DNA from: Spirometra erinaceieuropaei | Taxonomy: Eukaryota > Platyhelminthes > Cestoda > Diphyllobothriidea > Diphyllobothriidae | Length of the DNA stretch: 64,000 bases | Direction of reading: 5' to 3' | NCBI GenBank assembly: GCA_902702965.1 | Contig: CACRXP010000729.1 | Coordinates: 119,824 to 183,823 of the forward strand | Shown: positions 1-13,500 of the stretch, piece after piece | Layout of the letters: every line of letters starts with the position of its first letter | How positions within the stretch are numbered: position 1 is the stretch's first letter | Made by a program: the position numbers and the translations under genes | The notes under the pieces: model-generated | The model's input: the letters and a program-made list of their open reading frames with translations, nothing else | Told to the model about the DNA's origin: nothing | The model's database searches: none

Positions 1-439
1 TATATTGCTGTCGAAATGATTAAAAAGAAAACGCGGGCAAGCAGAGATTATTATGTAGCTGTGGTTGGGGGAGGGGAAGGTCTGGGTGGGTGAGGTGAAA
101 AACAAAATTACCGTCAGTGTCAGGGGGGGAGAAGGGGATGGCGGGCACCGGGACGGGTAATTATACACCGGTGGATGGCATGGTGACTTTGGACCATGGT
201 AACTGTGGGGCCTGTACAAAGTTCTTTTTTGAGCATAGAACTGGTTTGAATAACCTGATTGCAGCCGCCTCTGCAGTTACCAACAGACGCTGTCCAAGTG
301 ATTTTGGGCAGCTTGACGGGACCTTGTAAATCATTCGGAATGCCTGTCCTCACCCACCCAGGCCCTCCCTCCAAATTCCAGCTACAGAATAACTCCTGCT
401 TGCCCGCAATTTCGTTTTAATCATTTCGACAGCAATATA
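1..439. mobile_element. Foldback / MITE-like element with ~100-bp terminal inverted repeats
   Basis: The first ~103 bases reappear as the reverse complement at about 335-439. Both ends read tatattgctgtcgaaatgat inward, and the arms then share the blocks gcgggcaagcag, tgtagctg and ctgggtgggtgagg with scattered mismatches. The unmatched centre is about 230 bp. No transposase-like frame is present; the small frames inside are G-rich noise. Length, long imperfect inverted ends and absence of coding capacity fit a non-autonomous DNA transposon. The left end coincides with the window edge, so a target-site duplication cannot be tested here. Confidence 0.75.
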
Positions 440-1414
440 AATGTATAGACCTGACGAGAACTTATCGAAAGCTTACATATGCTCGCCAAATTATCTTTTG
501 AATTCTTCAACGAGAATTTTCGCCACTTCTTAGTATAACAAATTTCATGAACTTGAACTATTATACAGTGCTAAAAGTTGTGACTTGGCGTGTTACCACC
601 ACCTGACAGGGTAATTCGATCCTCCTACGAAACCAGGATCAGACTGCAAACGCGCCCTTTATGTCACCATTAATTTGTGTAAGAGTGGAAACCCCCTCCT
701 CTCAGGGGAAATTGGTTATTGCGGAGTTAGACATTAGGCCAAGTGTGGCATGGGTAAACCAACTGTTTAAGCCACTCCCACATTCAGTTGTCTTAACTTT
801 GCCTTGCCACCGGGAAACAGTGGATGGGAGAATATAGACAGGGGGCTGGATGCACCAGAAGTCTGTTCTACTACAAACGAATTCATGCGCGGACCATGGC
901 TGCGTCCATTTCATGGATCAGTCGTGGACTTCGTTGCTGGTGACGGTCGCATTATCGCACACGAAGGTAATGACGCATTTGGGTCACCGTATATGTCTAA
1001 ATCTCATCGAGATGTTTGGTTAAAAAGTAATGGCGATGAATAGAAAGTAGGGCAGATATTTTTAGTTGGAAAAGTTGGACGCCAGTGATAGTTGACAGTC
1101 CCAGAATTGAGGAAAAAAGCGCAGATCGCTTAGGTGATAGTTTTGACTGTCGTAATTGACAAGGCATACTACCGTCAAATGTGATAAGCTCTTGTTAAGG
1201 AGGCAAACCATTGCAGCATCTACCTCACAGTTTCTTCCAAAATCCACTAGGTTTTAGGGGAAAGACGAGGTTATGACGGCTGGAATCTGGTATCGGCGCA
1301 GTGGGCGACAGACCGCCTATGTGTGTCGTACACCTTCTGATCCCGAACTCCGCAAATACTAGGTTACAGCGAGGGGGACATTGGATGGCACATAATCTAG
1401 AGGACCAAAAATCC
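440..1414. other. Unassigned spacer downstream of ANKRD13 exon 8
   Basis: I see no recognisable gene, RNA or repeat in this stretch. If the ANKRD13 transcript continues towards the window start, the next exon should lie here or further left, but I found no frame resembling the family's continuation after the GFPMKI segment. Confidence 0.4.
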
Positions 1415-1485
1415 CACGTTAGGAAGGAACCACTGCAGTCTACTCCTGACTTAAAAGGAGGACCGAGTTAACTCGCCGGGAGGGG
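1415..1485 (+). repeat. Fragment of dispersed repeat A
   Basis: The blocks aaggaaccactgcag and aaaggaggaccga match corresponding parts of repeat A copies at about 13835 and 46575. Elsewhere in the window repeat A behaves as the 3' end of the C2H2-finger LINE; this is a short solo piece. Confidence 0.4.
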
Positions 1486-1571
1486 GGGGGGGAGGAGTAA
1501 TATTCCTGTTTAACGAGGAAGAATGTCTCTGACACCCATGCAGAATAGAGATCTGGAGAAATTCATCATAC

Positions 1572-4500
1572 CAATTTTCATCGGGAAGCCGGACGGAAGT
1601 TGCTTAGTGAGAAACTCCTGCAGCTTGAAGAAGTAGGGATTATATTCGGCCATCAGCTCGACAATTGGTAAGACCTGGTCCTTCAGGGAGACCGGGTACT
1701 CCTCGCATAGATACAGATGCGCTTTGTAGGTCTTCAGTTTGGCTGTCATAACCTTGGGTCGACCAATCTCCCGTTTGGGCTTCGAATGAGCGTCCTGCGA
1801 GAAGTACTCCTCAATCGATATATTACTCGGATTGTAACTTGCGGCTTCCTGGAAGAGAGTAAAATGGGGTGAGAGACTCCGAAGCACGAAACGAAAAGAG
1901 AGATCGTTGCGCCTCGAGGTCTGTATAAGAGGACCCTATTCGAAAACAAAGAAATCAAATTTGCGTGCATTCTGTTGGACAAAAGTTTACATGTCCAGCA
2001 AAAATATACAGGGTGGCGCGGTTAAACTAATAATAATTATCCCCCATAAAGTTCGATCTCTGCCGCTGCCGGCTGCTTCACGGCTCAATCGACCACTGAC
2101 TGACCAATCGCGAGGTCGTACCTGTACTCACAGGAGACAATTCTTCAAACATGGCAGGACTCTGAGTCCTTCCACTGAGAAAGACCAACAAAACCGCGAG
2201 CAACGTGTTAAAAGTGAAATCTCTAAAAGCCCTCGTTAGGCGAAAAAATGAGGAACTCGCCATTTTAACCCTGAATACTGCAGTAACCATTTCATGAACG
2301 ATCGGGAGTAATACTCCCAACGGGCACGCAAGCCTCCGTTTCAACTTTCTACAGCCTCACACTGGCCGCGAAATGATAAAGTACGAAGGTCTAGAGGCGG
2401 TGGAAAATCAGCTAAGAGTAATCTGACCCTCCACCGTTCTCCAAAACTGAATTACTCAGAAACGTGGTCCTGGGTGGACAGCCCCTTAGTCTCCCAGGCG
2501 ACACACATTTGTTACACACTTTTAAACTCAAGCCTTTGCCTATAGTTTTTTTCATCTTCATTATACCGCTACCCGCTTACTTACTCGAGGTTATTGGTAA
2601 AGAGCAGTCAATTCAAAATTCTTCATTCTCACGTTAGGCACTCTAGCTTGTCAATTATATTTGACACCCAAGGCGTTGTGTTGAGGTTTGAATTGTACCC
2701 TGGGTTGTATTCAATTAATATTTCATTTTTAGCACTTTTTTAAAAAGACAATTAAACTCAGCAGAATGTGTGACCAAGTGAGTAGCGCTATTCTTTCCTT
2801 CTAACCAGTTTGCATATCGGACGTTCTCCGACGTGGATCTTTCTTTTGACCCGGACGTCACTGTCGAAATATGTCATTGCACCATATAGGTGGCGAAGTT
2901 AGGTTTTCGGAAATCCGGCATCCAATACCTTTTCGGGAAGCCTGGTCTACTTTTTCCAAAGCTGATAACGGAACAACTTATGTGGCATGCATTCCGGCAT
3001 TTACGGCCTTCAACTCATCTTTTGTTTCGCGCAAAGTATTGCCGATTCAGAGAACGTTGCTGATGAGAGATGCACATAAAACTGAAAAACGCAAGAGTAA
3101 CGAAACACAAACGTGGTTACAGCATCCCCTCGTGGCACTCTTTAGCGTTATCAAAAAAGCTGAAAAAAGAACGTTGGCTTGAACTTCACGCTACCCCCAG
3201 TTGCTAATATAGAGTGCAGAGGGTGGAAACTGTGATGAAGCGGCGGTCGAGTACGATGCCCAACTAGTTCCCTTTCGACTCCTCCCCCATCCCCCTCTCT
3301 CCGAAGCACAGTTCTTACCTCTGGTCGCAGAGAGCAGTGCTGAGGCCAGCGGTCACACGCTGGTAACCGTTTCGACCGGTACAGAAGAACAAATCAGGTG
3401 TCCGGCGTCCATTTCCAACGTCAGCAAGTCTGTGCATGAAGACTGGTTCTGTTTTGTCGCATTCTGACAGACCTAGGTGGGGAATTGATGTTAGCTTAGC
3501 CATTACGTCCATGCCCATCTCGGTCGTTTTTACCCAGTCTGGTCATTGGGACAGGGTTGGCGCGGGAAAGCTGTGTGAGTCAAGTGTTTCGATGCCCTTC
3601 CCTGCTACCTACAAATTCGCGCACAAGTCACCACGCTCGCTTGGGGTAGTGGTGGTAACCGTCGTGGCCGACGATCCCCTTATCATTGTTGTCTGGTGTT
3701 AGCGAGTGGGTCGATCGATGCTAACCAACAACTCTCGTTAAATGGCACAGGCGAAAGGCCCTTCCCTGTTTGCCCTCCCAACAGAGGCAATTGGGGTGCC
3801 GCTCAGTAGAGCAGCCCTTGTCGCCCCGCTCGCAACCAGCGTTCAGTGACCTTAACAGATGTTTTGCAGACTTGAATGATCTATTTGACCCAATTGTAAA
3901 AAGTTCGGTTTTGTCAATTCGTACGCGGACAAATACTGACAATTTGGTAGGTAGATAAAATTTTATACTTCAATCATTCTAGACTGAAATTGAGGTGCTT
4001 TAGAGGGTTAGTACTACAGCATGAGATGCGGAGAATAAGGACACCATAACCGGCATTAGCGAGGGAGAAACAGTTAAATTTTTGTTGAGAGGAGAATTAA
4101 GTAGCCCGGATGCCCTCAGACTCACATTATTGACTATGGTGGTGGTGGTTTTGGTATGCTCATGCTCTGAGGCACTGAGGAGATTGGTGAGGGGGTTGGT
4201 GGAGCCGGGCATGGCCGAGACACGCGATTCGCTCTCTGAGCTGTGACTCTCCTGTAGGGCACGGAGGTCATCCTCTGTGAGGTGTTCTGTGCGTCGTAGG
4301 GTCACAATTTGCACGTTGGCCGCGCTACAGACCTATGGGTGAGTCGAGACACGGCAGAAGCATAAATAAAAGCCAAGAAAACAAGTGCCGAGGAGGAAGC
4401 ACACAAGGCACAAAAGTTGAGGAGTTATAACAACACTGCACCACGGCAGTCCAACACAAAAAGATCAGAAAAAGACCTAGTTTAAAGCATCCAACCGAAT

Positions 4501-7500
4501 AGAGTGCTTCACAACGCAAAAAAGCATAAAAAGGGATGTAACCAGAGACTTCAACGACTCAGTTAGTCTTATCACAAAAAAACATGAGAAGTGTGTAAGG
4601 TCTTCGAAGGTAGGAATGATGGAATTGTTTAACCTGATGGTCATATACAAATATTCAATTTTGTGACGTTTATTTTTGTCAGCGCTATCTATTGAGGATA
4701 CTGACCAGACTGGGAGTTTCTTCGAGCAAGTGTAATATCCGCCTGACCTCGCAGTCGCGGAACCACCAAAATGTTTCCTACAGCCGAGTGTTGTCAAAAA
4801 TAAGGCGAATTGTCACTGCAAATGCAGCACCAACTCCTTGTGACACATCTGCAGTAGGCCTTGGGGCGGCAGCTCCCAAGGGGTGGCTACAGTATTAGCA
4901 CCGTCACGGCGACCAGCACCTTTGTACTAGGAAAATAGGGCGTGCTTGAAAATTTCCCTGATTTTCTCAACAGGAGTTGCCCTGACATTTAAATTATCAA
5001 GGAAAAAACGAACGGAAGATCAGCTCTCCTCCTCCAGCGCACTCCCCTCAGGTGGGCAACCGACACGACTGGGAGCCCCAAATGCCGCAGCAGTGGGCCG
5101 ATGGCGCACAAACAGATCTGTCATACACGGGTGACGTCCACTGATCTATCCTGATCTCGTTTAACTCGGCTTGGAAAAGAAGTTCGACGGTAAAAGGCAG
5201 GCAGTACAGTGGCGTTTAAAAACCAATAATCAGTACGCTTTACAATTACAAGGACACTAGAATGACCGTTTCTGGTCTATTTGCCAACACCAGCCAGCGG
5301 TGCCCCAACGCCAGGCTGCACGCCCGAAGTTCAAACGCCGGTCAGCTGATCATAGAGCAACGCCCTCGCTGCTGCCATGCAGGATCGCGTCGCATTGACT
5401 GAGATCGAGAACATTCGGCCGTGTGGGAGGTGCGTGCACTGATTTATCCTGATTTCAAGATGGTTATGAGCATTTCCGGTTTGCCCGCAGTTTGATGGTC
5501 TCTGGCTAATAATAGCAAATATGGCGAAAAAGTCTTTCCGAGTACCTACCCTGACCGCCAATACTTCTTAAGACGGAGTTGTGTCAAAAAAACTTCCTTA
5601 TGCTCTGAAAGTATGAGCATAAGACGTCTGGTATTCCCTTGACCAATTTTTGTGGAAGAGCAATCAAAAAGGCATATGCACCCACCCACAGAGCCCGAAA
5701 CTGGAAACTCGCCGAAGTTACGGCGTAAACTGTCTCCGAGGCAACAGAGCGTATACCCACATGACTAGATAGGGACGTTGCTCACCAACCCAAGGCAACC
5801 ATGCGCATTCAACTCCTGTGGGCCAAAGTCTAACTAAACTCCGGTTACAATTCGGGTATTGCTTATCAAACTGAACTTCTGAGGGGTTTTTGCAAATTGG
5901 AGAAGTTAAAGTCGCTGTTACTTGAATACGGGTCAGCGTTGAGGAGAGGTGATTCATTATATACAGCGGCTATTCACGCCCTGAGTACGGATCCTGATTT
6001 CGGCGTTTCCGGGAGCTAATTGGGGCCTGAAAGTCCGACAAGAACTGACCAGTTAGGCAAGCGAACGACAGCCTACACGCGCACTTCCAGACGGTACACA
6101 CCAGCCGCCAGTTGACTAGGGGATATTATGAATACTGCTCTTTTGCTTTTTCCTCCATCCCTCGACGATGGACTCCCGTAAGTCAGAAAGTTCGGGCGAG
6201 TCAATTCCTATCCTAGTGAGTGGATCTCTTTCCTCTACAGGAATGCTTTAGGTGATCGAACCCAATTGTCTGGCCAGACTTACGATTTGGAGACGGGCAG
6301 AGCAAAGGAAGTAATTGGATGTCGGCTCAGATTTGGCATGATGGTAGACGATATTGTCCATAGGGAGGGCAAAAGGGGGCACGCCTTTGATCAGAGGAAA
6401 AAACTTCTTCAGTAAACTCTAATCGGTCGCTTTGCCGGTTAGTGCATGTGACCAATCATACCTGGAATGACCCTCTATCACGTTGGATAACCTTTGGGAC
6501 ACGTTATTGCCCGATAACTCTACACATGTCTAATATGTTTTAGGGTCTTTGCAGCTGGAAACCGGATTTAGATTATGCAGTCACAGTTCGGGCTCCGCCG
6601 AGAGCATCTTCGTCTGGTTCGATGAAACCTTGTCGTTCCGCGGCCAGAGTCAATTTTCTGTACCCTCATTGCGTCTCTATCTGACAGCCATGCCACTTGT
6701 AGGCTTCAAGGGAATCACTGGTATGATCGAATGCCTATTTCGCAGGGCACCAAATTCAAACAGGTAACTTTTACAGTGGTTATAACAGTGTCACAAGTGC
6801 AACCACGCGGCATCAAGGGGCTGACAGCGAGCCAGGCACTTATTAGTTCGATCAATCTGGTAACCCTATACAAAGAAGAGGACTCCAACAGAAAAACACG
6901 CACGCAAACAACGTTTGGCCCACACACGAACACCCACAGAAAACCCGACTTCTTGAAATAATTGGCGGCTGAAAAAAAGGAAACGACGACATTTCACCAC
7001 TCGCTGACTGTGCACGCCCAAGCCGAGGACACTGATTGGCTCATATAACAGACGCATCAAAAGTTACAACAGATTAGCTGGTGCAGTGTAGAAAAGGACG
7101 GGGAGAACCCACTGTGCAGTCGTGTCCATTAACGTTTTCCGTCCTGTCAGATCGCCAGCCCCAGATCCCACTTTTGCTTCTACAAGGGAAAAGGGAAACT
7201 CGATGTATTGAAATTTGGGAAAGGTCAAGTCAGGGCGGACTGCGAATAATGGAGCGTGCATACTAGATCTCGGACATGTCCACAAGTGGCCAACGCACTT
7301 TGCACATGCGCTTGCGCGAGACGTGGTGATTTGAACGTGCTCGTGGGCACATTAATAGGCGTGTGCTGTTCCCTCCTCTCTCTCTCTCTCCCCCCAAACA
7401 TGTTGCTGAAAATCCGGTCTTGTATTAAAAAATGGGAGAGGTTGAAGTCGAATGGGCTACTGATCTCCGCATTTAGGGTACAAGGACACACTAGACCCCC

Positions 7501-10500
7501 CGGCCGTCATGGAAATCTACAATGTGACAGCATGCACACTTGGGTCATCAGAATCCACCTCGATTTTGGCGCGTCGTTAGTCACTTTCTTCTGATCTACT
7601 TTACTTAACACTAAATAGGTTTACTGCTCTGAGGAAGTGGATTGATACAAAGAGGGCAGACACAAACAGGCGTCATACGGTCACTGCGATGGGAGGCCAG
7701 AAATATGGAAATCATAACGTCCGATGAGTGAATGAGAAATCGGATGAGGAAGGCCATCGTGAGAGGAAAGGACTAGGGCATATTAAAGACCAGTAACGGG
7801 TCGCGAAGCTATTAAGTGTGTCGGCATTGCTTCTGAAAGACTGCCCGTCTAATTCTAGACTCGTCCGGCCTGAGTCAGCGTTCCGGGCGCAAAAGGCTTT
7901 CTAATTTGTCGGTTGTGGGGTTTTTCTACAACGGTCTCAGATGTTTGGTCAATTTGCAAAAAACGACTTCTTTTGCAGGGTGTTCGTTAGTGTCGCTTGG
8001 TCAACGCAAAACAGAGTTGCACATTTTCCTCATCCCTATGTGACAATGTATAATTACAATCCCAGTCGACAGAATGTGAACCTTGCAGCTTCAGTGATTG
8101 GGTTATCACTGGATGATGGCAGTAGATAGACCAGAAATGGTCATTCCAGTGTCCCCGGATCTTGCTAGTAGTAAGTGTCCATGCCTTAATTTTGTGTATT
8201 GACATATTGAAAGGACCACGAGAGTAGAAATTGGACAGGATCTTAGGTTTTGGTTAAGAGTTATGGGGCTCTAGTTTTTTTCCTCAGTAACCTTAGCAGC
8301 AGCCACAGCGAAGGCCTACCCATTCAGTAAAGGATGCAACGAAGTAATGCAGCAGTTTTGGAATGTAGAGCAGTCTATACTGGAGATGAAAGTTAGTATC
8401 CGGAGTTAACAGAAGACTCGGACCAGAACAAGGCACAAGATGCGCACAACACCAGCTTTCCAGCCCTTAGCTTGAAGATATACAGATGAGAAGATGCATG
8501 CTGTCCGTATGGTTGAGACCTCCGGACAAGGACAACAGGGCCGGATATCTGTCCTCAAGAAAACAGTTGCGTTACTTTTAGTCGTAAACGAAATGCACCT
8601 TTCCAAATAATTGAGTATTTTCGGCTTAAAAGAGCCTAGTGGAAGCGAGGAAACGCATTCGGAATTTCGCACCCGGTGAGCTCGCATTACACGGTGTAAG
8701 AGAAATATCCATCATTTGCAAAATTGGCTGGCATGTTGTCCAGAGAGCTGCCGGCAGAGCAATCGGCGAGGAATCTGCAGGTTCAACAGCCCGATCCCGC
8801 CTGACAATCTGTGTTTCCTTGCTGCATGCGCTTCTTGCTCCTCTATGGTCTGCTTTAACGTAGTACGGACTATTTAAGGCATCCGACGCAGTAGTAAAAT
8901 TCAATCCTCCCAAAGCTTGTACTTCAGTTGAGGTACATGGCTTGGCGGAGGGAATTCTCTCAATTTCATTGGATAGGCTAGTCATTGGCAAAGAAAACAG
9001 CTAAACCGTCTGCCGGCATACGATTAATGATTGCGTGGCTTCCCCACTGCTCGTGAGTGAGCCTTAGCAAAAGCCCCAACCGACCATCAAACCTACTTTG
9101 TAAATTCGATTTTATCCGTCTCCAGGTAGGTAGTGAAGATAGGCTGAGTGAGTTTCTTAGCGATGAGCTCGTCAGAAGGCGCACGAAGAAGGGAGTCAAT
9201 TGATGCGCCAGCACCAGTCGGACTGGCCAAGTTGGAGAGTAGAGAACCGATGGAGTGTCGATAGATCGTCCGGTCACTGTGGTTCACTTCGTCCATCAGC
9301 ACACCTTCTTCTACAGGGGCACAACAGAAAGGAATGATTATGAATGATGCAGCAGTGATAGTAGCAGGAAGAAGAAGAAAAAGAGGAAAAGGAGTAAGAA
9401 AACGAGGGAGGCGTGAGCTATCATGGTAGGCGCGAAGAGTAGAAGAAAGTTTGGCAACGATCGGGTGAAAGGCCCCAAACACACACGACCAGCCAAAGCT
9501 GCCTGTCTTACGGGAAAGGGGGTAAAATGGAGGTTTTACGGGCGGGACGTATGTATGCATAGAGGGATGGCAAAGAAAGTATAAAAAATTGATAAATTCG
9601 TTTTATCGGACGGAAAAATTTCAGTGCATTGAAATATAGCAACCGAAATTAAGCAGGTAATTAAAAAATAAACATTGTCTACAACGATCGCTTCTCAACT
9701 CTATGGGCTAAGTTCATTGTAGATAATGCACCAGACGGTCTACAACAGGCGAACCAAACTTGTACGATGAAACACCAAGCCGAAATAATCGTGTCGGACT
9801 AAAACCCACTTAAATAAGTATAGGAGGTACCCTTTGTATGCCACAGATGCTTTGGGTCCTTCACCCGATTCTTACCGAAAGTTTAAATGCGCTGATAAAG
9901 AGGGTCAGTCACAGTAAGAAACAAGGCGTAGGTGAATGGTGAGAGACGGGAGTGGGGGGGAGACTAGGGAAAAAATGAGAACTTTCGGAAAATAGCAGTG
10001 GTGCAGTGTGAAAAAGGCGACTCCATAACTTTGAGAAGGAGGAGGAGGAGGAGGTGGAGGAGGAGGACGAGGAGGNNNNNNNNNNNNNNNNNNNNNNNNN
10101 NNNNNNNNNNNNNNNNNNNNNNNNNNNNNNNNNNNNNNNNNNNNNNNNAGCGGAAAGTGATTACGGGGAAGAGATAAGTTGAGGGTGGGTGACGAGTTAC
10201 AAATGTTATAGAGCAAAGGGGATGAAATAATGGAAGAAGTAGAGTAGCGAGAATGAGGGGATAATTGGCGAGCGTTGGACAAACCGGGAGTAATGTAGGA
10301 ATTGGCGAGAGTTGGACAACCCGGGAGAAATGTAGGAAATGGGCGAGAAAAATAATGGTAACGAGGGACGGTCAGTGGCCCAGGGTGACGAATGCGGGGA
10401 GATCATGCAAAGGCTTGGAGGTAGAGAGCAAGAATATGACAAATGAAGAGGAAAGATTTTGGGAGAAAGTAAAGGAAAAGGCCAAAATAGCTGTCGAGAA

Positions 10501-13500
10501 TGCAGAGGATCGTCAAGAGCAAGAAGATAGAGAAGAAGCCCCGGGGTGAGATATAGCAAACGCATTCATGATCAGTCAATGAGTCATCATCAGTCAATGA
10601 GTCAATGAGGTTCCTGCAGCGACTAGCGCTAAGTAACAGCTGAGTATAGCCGAAAAAGACTAAGTACATTGCAATAGCCATTTCTAGTTTACTTGCCGTC
10701 ATTGCTCAGTTATATATCAACGCCAGGCAGTAAAGCACCTGAGATCTGAACTCGGGTCGATTGATTAGTTGAGCACTTAAGCTAAAAGTTACTATAACGT
10801 GAGTTATCAGGAATGACATCGCCAGCTATCGATCGCAAATAGGCCAGAAATGGCTATTCCAGTGCCCCTTGCTTTTTTCCGGCGATACTCCTCCATCACT
10901 GATTGCTAGTCTCTATGTGACCACCTGCGCGAACCCTAGAAGAGGAGATCCAGAGCAAAAACGCAAACGTCCACTTCCTTTCTGTACTCAGGATAGATTG
11001 ATAAATACGATCGCTACGTGACCTTACGCATTCGTAGTCTCAACAAACAGAGCATAGGCGTGGAAGCTTGGGTGGAAAAGTACTCAAGAACCCACAGGGA
11101 GCGGGTTCAATCCCCCGGATGCGGCAGCATCTGAGGCCGATGTGCCACCGTCTAGCGATGAAAAATAAACCGAAAATAGTCATCCCTGTATCGCTGGTCT
11201 TTTTGGGTAGTACATCCCTTTGTGGCAAATCTCAAAATTCAAATTAGTCGCAACTGAAATAGGTAAATACCTGCACCGAGTTAAAGGAAACTCACGAGTC
11301 ACACGGAAGACATAGGAGAGGTTTCCGCGGATCCAAGAGGAGGTACCACTGAATCCAATGAGACTGGCGTCAATGCGTACATTAGGGCCCTGTTTCCACA
11401 CACGGCAGACGTCGCTAGGACACATACGAGACACCAGAGGAACTACAAAAGGAGCGACGCAGCAACGTAACCAGGCCAATAAGAACGAAGTTTAGGAATG
11501 TGCAGAGAGGAAATCAACCTGTATAAAGGAGACGGGGTAGGGGTGGCGCTGGGGAAAACCTAATAAGGTCGCTATGCAGTCATTGGGACTAGGTAGCGTT
11601 GACGTTGCGATCATCGGTCACAGTTTATACCATGTGTGTCGCCGACAAAAGACCCCTACTGTCGAGCGTCAAGAGGGAATACATTGGAGACTTGTCACTG
11701 TCAGTCAGAAGGAAATAGTCACTATAAAATTTCTGCATTAACTCCTAGCAGACGAGAAAGAACCGTCGGACAGGATCCAGCATAGTGACACCTCCTTGTT
11801 ACGTGCGTAAGAACATGCAGCTCCACGCGGGCGATTTGGTTCAACACACGTACTCAGACTTCGCGCCTCAAACTTCTCCGGAGGGATGACAATGGACAAA
11901 TTTGACAGGTTCGTGATGGTCTTATCTTAATTTTATGAAATTTTAGGAGAAACACTGTAGGTTCGAGAAGGTATTAGTAGGTGCTCGTGTATGTTTTGGC
12001 TGATTTTGAATAATTCATACTGACCCAACTTTAAAATTCGCCAAAACATCTATGAATTACGTGAGTCTGGTTGTCATCTGGTGGATTCTATGTGGACTAC
12101 TTGGGAAATCCTGCTAAGACAGTCAGCTTGCTCTATCAGATTTTATGGATTCCAGACGGTACAGTAATTTCGGCAGGTAACTTGACACAAATGTGATAAA
12201 ACTCCCGTCGTCCGGTGGGGCCTCGTAACTCAGGTGGCTAGAGCGTTGGTTGTACTAAAGCCATCCCCTTGTTGTCGTGGGTTCGAATCCCACCGAGACG
12301 CCGAGTTTTTCGCAGTTGGGTCAATATGAATTAATAGGATTGGAATGGAAAACGATGGAGGATGTGGGTAGATTGACAGAGTACTGTTTTGGACTTTTCT
12401 GCCTTCATTCAGCCAATCAAAACTCTGACAACCAGCTGGGACCAGAAACACAAAAGTGCGTTCGTACACGGTACAAACGGTCCATAGACGGGGTCTGGCA
12501 GGTGGGCCATCAGCACTTCATCGAAGCGAAGTTCATTGGTGCTTTGCCACGTGCCATTCTGTTGTTGAGGGTATTGACTCAACTAGGAACAACCCGATCT
12601 ATCCGCTTCCCGAAGCAAACAAGCTCCGCATGGGCGGCAAAGATCACGAACAAGCAACAAACTACCACACCAAAGTCGGCCAAGTCGTCTCCTCTCTGAA
12701 ACTATCACTTGGACGACATCGACCTGGTTATTGGTTTCCTGTTCGTAACCTTTGCCACCAACGCAGAACTTGTTTGTTTCGGAAACCAGAGGACCGGTGT
12801 GCAGCCATTCCTAGTTGAATTAATAGGGTGTTTTGGCAAAATTTGCATAATTCTTCTGACCCAACTGTGAAAACTTGGCGGCCTCGCTGGGGTTCGTACC
12901 TACGACAGCAAGTGGGAGGCTTTTGTACAGTCAACTCCCTAACGGCCTGAGCCACGATACCCCGACCGCGAGTCGTGAGTTTAGTCAAATTGGGGTTAGG
13001 CTATCCGCTATACCTACTACATGGTATGGAATCCAACGATTCGGAGAAAGGAAGAAAATATTGCGAAAACCTAGAACCCACGACCAGAAAGTGGTAAAAA
13101 GGTCCAACAATCTGCCTTTACGTACGGCTGAACCTACACGGTTCCTGTTACCAACAATGTGATCAGCGCAGTCCAGCATACACCAACTGGATACGAAAAT
13201 TGTCTCCCCAGGAAACTATTTTGAGATATTCGTTAAAGAATTTGTTCATTTCTTAGCTTGTTATAGCAATTTAACATGGACATATTGCACAGGCAACAAG
13301 CACAAAAGGAGAGCAACTAGCGCACATAAAACAAACTCTGCAATAACGAACCTTGTAGGGCTGGTCAAGCTATTTTTCAAAGAGCATGCTAACGTGGGTG
13401 TCGCTACGATAAATAATTTTCTAAGTGTAAGTTAAATTCTTGCGGCTGCCATCACCGCTCAGCTTCAAAATGTTGCTTTGTGTATTACTCCTACTACTCA

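Larger units (their letters stand above)
9311..11295 (-). other. ANKRD13 intron 4, repeat-rich and containing the assembly gap
   Basis: A 2.0-kb intron with donor GTGAGT (11295-11290) and acceptor CCTGTAG (ending 9311). It holds a repeat B copy, purine-rich low-complexity sequence, 73 unknown bases, a two-copy tandem repeat, and SINE-like tails near 10730-10900 and 11045-11200; the latter has a B-box-like gggttcaatccc at 11103. Confidence 0.6.

Noticed and set aside
12217..12303. Functional tRNA gene
   Set aside because: The acceptor-like ends mispair and a shared non-tRNA tail follows, so it is a SINE head.
12277..12818. Overlapping plus frames of 140 and 120 codons
   Set aside because: The first begins inside a tRNA-derived SINE; no coding signature in either.
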